Positions 5,274 to 7,910 of a stretch of DNA of 7,910 bases are shown in pieces. Under the pieces are notes generated by a model, which was not told the DNA's origin, did not search any database, and saw nothing but the letters and a program-made list of their open reading frames with translations. The first letter of the stretch is position 1. The number at the start of each line of letters is the position of its first letter. The DNA comes from an uncultured Barnesiella sp. (GTDB taxonomy: Bacteria; Bacteroidota; Bacteroidia; Bacteroidales; Barnesiellaceae_A), in the NCBI GenBank assembly GCA_904502265.1, contig CAJGDT010000075.1, positions 1 through 7,910 on the forward strand, given 5' to 3'. Both the position numbers and the translations under genes were made by a program.

Positions 5274-6449
5274 TCAATCGAGGGGCATAATTTCCTCGGT
5301 AAAGTCTGTAAGGTTTTCAATGCCATCGGCTGTGATAAGGTAGGTGTTTTCGATACCTACAGCACCTGTGCCGGGGATGACAAACTTGGGCTCGAAGGCT
5401 ATCACGTTGCCGGCTTCGAGAACGTCGCGAGAGCGGGGGGCTAATACGGGCGACTCATTGATTTCGATACCTACACCATGACCCACAAAACCGGCTTGTT
5501 GGTTGTGTCCCATGAAGTATTCGCCAAGACCTGCCTCCTCGGCCATTGTGCGCGAGAGGTTGTATATATCGGCTGCTTTTACACCGGGGCGTGCCATTTC
5601 CATCATGGCGTGGTGGATGGCAACTGAGCAGTTGTGTGCCTTTTGTGCCAATTCGCTCATTGTACCCACTGAGTAGGTGCGCGAGATGTCGCTCATGTAG
5701 CCGGTAAAGTTACCGCAAAGGTCTACCATGGTACTCATTCCGGGCTCTATCACTGTGCCGTTGCAACCTCCGGGCAATGAGCTGTCGAGGCCTGCACCAC
5801 CCATGGCAAAGTCGTAGGGTGAGGGATTGTCGGCATTGTCACCACTGATGAGGCTACCCATAAATACCTCCATGCTGGGACCTGCCACGCGGAAGATACC
5901 CAAGCAACCGGCACGACGCAGGCGAGCCTCTATCTCTATTTGCAACTCGGCATCGGTCATACCGGGATGGTATATGCCTTGCAAGTTCTTGTATACACTC
6001 ATGTGACCTTGTGCCGAAATGCGTATTTTCTCGATTTCGTAAGGTGTCTTGGTAGAGCGCACATAGCTCATGATGGCCGAGCCGTTAGTGGCTGTAGCCT
6101 CGGGGAAAGATTTGGCCAATCGTGTTACGTCGCTGTACGACATGAAGTTCATTTCGAGAGCAAGAGTGGCGGGCATAGCCACACCGGCTTGTTGCAAGAG
6201 TGCAGGGATATCCTCGGGTTTGCGTATGTAGGTTACATTGTCGCCTTTCAAGAGCGCAGGGCGCTTTACATAATAGTGCATGAAACCATCGCTGTTGATA
6301 TACACGTAGCCACTGAATACGCGACCGGCTATGTAGTAATTGTTTACGTTGGTGCCTAAGAGGATGGCATCGGTGTTCATGGCTTTGAGAGCAGCCACAA
6401 TTTTGGCTTTGCGAATGCTTATTTCTGAAGCAAATTCGGGTGTGTACAT
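5274..6449 (-). CDS. M24 family metallopeptidase-fold protein (Xaa-Pro aminopeptidase-like)
   Basis: This 391-residue protein has a short creatinase-type N-terminal domain (about 1-130) and a pita-bread M24 catalytic domain (about 140-385). The five metal ligands of the family are all present: Asp243 and Asp254 (MVDLCGNFTGYMSDISRTY), His324 (GHGVGIEINE), Glu353 (FEPK) and Glu367 (GIENT). It should therefore bind two divalent metal ions. The auxiliary histidines used by classical Xaa-Pro aminopeptidases are not obvious: there is no His between 162 and 278, and the position seven after His324, usually His, is Asn331. Substrate specificity is therefore uncertain, and a prolidase-like, ectoine-hydrolase-like or other amidohydrolase role is possible. 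No signal peptide is seen, so it is cytosolic. It lies between the HAD and cca genes, with gaps of 25 and 35 nt, and is probably cotranscribed with them. Confidence 0.88.
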   Translation of the reverse strand: MYTPEFASEISIRKAKIVAALKAMNTDAILLGTNVNNYYIAGRVFSGYVYINSDGFMHYYVKRPALLKGDNVTYIRKPEDIPALLQQAGVAMPATLALEMNFMSYSDVTRLAKSFPEATATNGSAIMSYVRSTKTPYEIEKIRISAQGHMSVYKNLQGIYHPGMTDAELQIEIEARLRRAGCLGIFRVAGPSMEVFMGSLISGDNADNPSPYDFAMGGAGLDSSLPGGCNGTVIEPGMSTMVDLCGNFTGYMSDISRTYSVGTMSELAQKAHNCSVAIHHAMMEMARPGVKAADIYNLSRTMAEEAGLGEYFMGHNQQAGFVGHGVGIEINESPVLAPRSRDVLEAGNVIAFEPKFVIPGTGAVGIENTYLITADGIENLTDFTEEIMPLD

Positions 6450-6474
6450 ACGATTGATATTTTATGGTTATTAT

Positions 6475-7122
6475 TTACTTGTTTGATTGACGTAGCTCAA
6501 CAAAGTACTTTGCCAGGTCGGTAAAGGTGTCGAACTGCAGTTGTGCGTTGTCGGCAGTGCCAAATCCGTAACTCATCCACACAAAGGGTACTCCAGCTCG
6601 ATGCGCTTCACTACAGTCGCTGTCGGTATCGCCTATGTATACAGGGTGTTGCAGATTGTACTTTTCGACCAGCAGACGCATATTCTCGGCTTTGCGCAAT
6701 CGGGTATTGCCATATGCGATGGTGTCGGTTATGTAGGGCTCTATGCCGGCATAGCGAACAAAGATGGGCAACTCGAGCTCATCGCAGTTGCTTAGCATGA
6801 ACAACTTGTAGTGTTGTGCCAGTTGGGCTACGCCTTCTTGCACTCCATCATATAGCTTGCCTCCTAATCGAGGTAATTCTGTCACGACCAATTCTGCTAT
6901 AGATTTAAGCAGTTGTTCCACATGTTCGGCGGGTACAAAATGGCGCATGATGTCGTCGATAGGTGTGCCTATAAGTGCCAATAAATCATCGCGAGTAATG
7001 CGGCGTTCAATACCTTCGCGCTCAAATGCCATATTCCATATTTGGGCATATGTATCTACGGCATCCCACATGGTGCCATCCATGTCAAAGATTAGTGCAT
7101 CGGTATTGTGGTCTATTGTCAT
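6475..7122 (-). CDS. HAD family hydrolase (phosphoglycolate phosphatase-like)
   Basis: This 215-residue protein is a subfamily I HAD phosphatase with all four motifs. Motif I is DMDGT (13-17), with nucleophile Asp13 and acid/base Asp15. Motif II is Ser111 in MLSNCD. Motif III is Lys144 in RKAENM. Motif IV is GDTDSD (164-169). The helical cap between motifs I and II (about 20-85) matches the Gph/beta-phosphoglucomutase type, which act on small phosphorylated metabolites. Motif I has Met-Trp-Asp after DGT, as in several uncharacterised Bacteroidota members. The exact substrate cannot be predicted. It is the first gene of a minus-strand unit with the M24 and cca genes, starting 105 nt after the amylase gene ends, with its own candidate promoter in that gap. 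Confidence 0.9.
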   Translation of the reverse strand: MTIDHNTDALIFDMDGTMWDAVDTYAQIWNMAFEREGIERRITRDDLLALIGTPIDDIMRHFVPAEHVEQLLKSIAELVVTELPRLGGKLYDGVQEGVAQLAQHYKLFMLSNCDELELPIFVRYAGIEPYITDTIAYGNTRLRKAENMRLLVEKYNLQHPVYIGDTDSDCSEAHRAGVPFVWMSYGFGTADNAQLQFDTFTDLAKYFVELRQSNK

Positions 7123-7145
7123 GTGTAGGTCTATTGTTATGGGTG

Positions 7146-7176
7146 CGAAGTTAATACAAAACCTTCAAAAAAACAA
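7146..7176 (-). promoter_or_regulatory. Candidate promoter of the HAD-M24-cca unit
   Basis: On the minus strand, TTG (7174-7176) is followed after 20 nt by TAACTTCG (7146-7153), a one-base variant of the Bacteroidota -7 box. The -7 box lies 23 nt before the HAD start codon. The -33 box sits at the base of the amylase terminator hairpin, and the T-tract forms part of the spacer, so terminator and promoter share DNA. Confidence 0.5.
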
Positions 7177-7205
7177 CATCGGCACCCTTTCGGTGTGCCG
7201 ATGTT
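7167..7205 (-). terminator. Rho-independent terminator of the amylase gene
   Basis: Perfect 11-bp arms AACATCGGCAC (7175-7185) and GTGCCGATGTT (7195-7205) enclose a 9-nt loop. On the minus strand the hairpin begins 21 nt after the amylase stop codon and is followed, after one G, by seven T (7167-7173). This is a textbook intrinsic terminator. Confidence 0.9.
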
Positions 7206-7226
7206 ATATCTGTATTTACAATAAGA

Positions 7227-7910
7227 TTAGTAAATAGTGTACGATGCGAGGGGGGCCAACTCACCGCTGATAATGCCATCGGCTACGGTGAAGGTAGCAT
7301 TATGTACTTTGTCGGTGTACTCGCCGGCGGGCAGGGTAGTGGGCATGGCAATAGTTTGAGCCTCTTCGCTGATATTGATAAGTGCAGCACCTTTGTTGCC
7401 ACGAATTACCTCTATTACAGCACCATTTTCCGATGCCTCTACTTGCTCGGTACATCCACTCATAGCCTTACGGAAGGCAATGGCGGCTACTACCTCGGGG
7501 TGGAAGAACTCGTCGTTACCACGGTCGCCCACACGGTTGTTGCCGTAGTAGTTGTCGCGTGTGCTACCGGCAGGACGGCTGTAGAACAAGGGTGTACCGT
7601 GTTGACGTGCTGTGAGGAAGACGTAGCCTTGACGGATAAGCTCGTCGCTTATGCCGGCCGACTCGTGACCATTGCAGTATGTGTCGTGCGACTCAACCCA
7701 TGTTACCAAGCGGTTGGGGGCTACAGGGTGATGCCACTCGGTGAGATTGGCGGCATGGTAGTTGTTGTGCTCGAGGGCGTGACGCAATGCACCACCATAG
7801 TTGCTGGCGGTGAGGTCCATGTACTCGGCATACTCGTTCTCCTTTACGTTCTTGTCTTGCAATACCTCGCCATAGATAAAGAGGCTGTCGGGGTAGAGCA
7901 ATGTAATGTC
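7227..7910 (-). CDS. GH13 alpha-amylase, C-terminal part (5' end beyond window)
   Basis: The frame is open to the right edge, so 227 C-terminal residues are visible and the true start lies outside; the TTG at 7901 is an internal Leu codon. The segment covers the end of the catalytic barrel and the C-terminal beta domain. YGEV (about 17-20 of the visible part) carries the general acid Glu, and WVESHDTYCNGHES carries the transition-state Asp. The nucleophile Asp is upstream, outside the window. The VESHDTY motif and the later TPLFYSRPAGS and VGDRG segments closely recall Bacillus subtilis AmyE (subfamily GH13_28), suggesting an enzyme that cuts alpha-1,4 bonds in starch or maltodextrins. The end PLASYTIY is a normal finish to the beta domain; there is no added sorting or carbohydrate-binding module at the C terminus. 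A signal peptide cannot be judged. Confidence 0.9.
   Translation of the reverse strand, partial: DITLLYPDSLFIYGEVLQDKNVKENEYAEYMDLTASNYGGALRHALEHNNYHAANLTEWHHPVAPNRLVTWVESHDTYCNGHESAGISDELIRQGYVFLTARQHGTPLFYSRPAGSTRDNYYGNNRVGDRGNDEFFHPEVVAAIAFRKAMSGCTEQVEASENGAVIEVIRGNKGAALINISEEAQTIAMPTTLPAGEYTDKVHNATFTVADGIISGELAPLASYTIY

Noticed and set aside
5940..6359. Plus-strand frame of 139 codons opposite the M24 gene
   Set aside because: It is antisense to a gene with all five metal ligands and has no start context or domain of its own.
6541..6800. Two overlapping plus-strand frames of about 85 codons opposite the HAD gene
   Set aside because: Both are shadows of the HAD coding sequence; they overlap each other in different frames and show no motifs.
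7899..7901. TTG codon as the start of the amylase fragment
   Set aside because: The frame continues open to the window edge, and a GH13 catalytic domain must extend well upstream of the general-acid Glu, so this is an internal Leu codon.

Overview
The window looks like chromosomal DNA of a Bacteroidales bacterium (phylum Bacteroidota). Three things point there. Several promoters fit the Bacteroidota pattern (TAnnTTTG-like -7 box about 19-20 nt after a TTG-type -33 box). Shine-Dalgarno sequences before start codons are weak or absent. The protein set matches: a DUF6056-like membrane protein, an Lrp/AsnC regulator, a lipoprotein metal-binding protein with its ATPase, a tRNA nucleotidyltransferase with an HD domain, and a GH13 alpha-amylase. 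The genus cannot be named from the sequence alone.

Layout. Positions 1-799 (minus strand, cut by the left edge) encode a multi-pass membrane protein. A long imperfect hairpin (822-867) separates it from an Lrp/AsnC-family regulator (885-1364, minus). An AT-rich 273-bp divergent intergenic region (1365-1637) holds a good promoter for the regulator, a candidate promoter for the gene on the other side, a direct repeat and a palindrome cluster. On the plus strand follow a GNAT acetyltransferase (1638-2171), a ZnuA/TroA-type metal-binding lipoprotein (2248-3126) and its ABC ATPase (3110-3775, overlapping by 17 nt). A strong hairpin terminator (3785-3824) ends that unit. No ABC permease gene is present on either side.

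The right half is all on the minus strand. Transcription runs from a partial alpha-amylase (7227-7910, cut by the right edge) through its terminator. It then runs through a tight three-gene unit: HAD phosphatase (6475-7122), M24 peptidase-fold protein (5274-6449) and CCA/poly(A) polymerase-family nucleotidyltransferase (3820-5238), with gaps of 25 and 35 nt. A promoter for this unit appears to overlap the amylase terminator hairpin. The unit converges on the ABC genes at the shared terminator.

Most of this is ordinary housekeeping and transport. I saw no CRISPR array, tRNA or rRNA gene, insertion sequence or recognisable defence system, and nothing that clearly amounts to an undescribed system. 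The points most worth a second look are the metal-binding protein/ATPase pair with no adjacent permease and an altered first metal-ligand motif, the M24 protein that keeps its metal ligands but lacks the usual auxiliary histidines, and repeated or palindromic motifs in the two plus-strand upstream regions.
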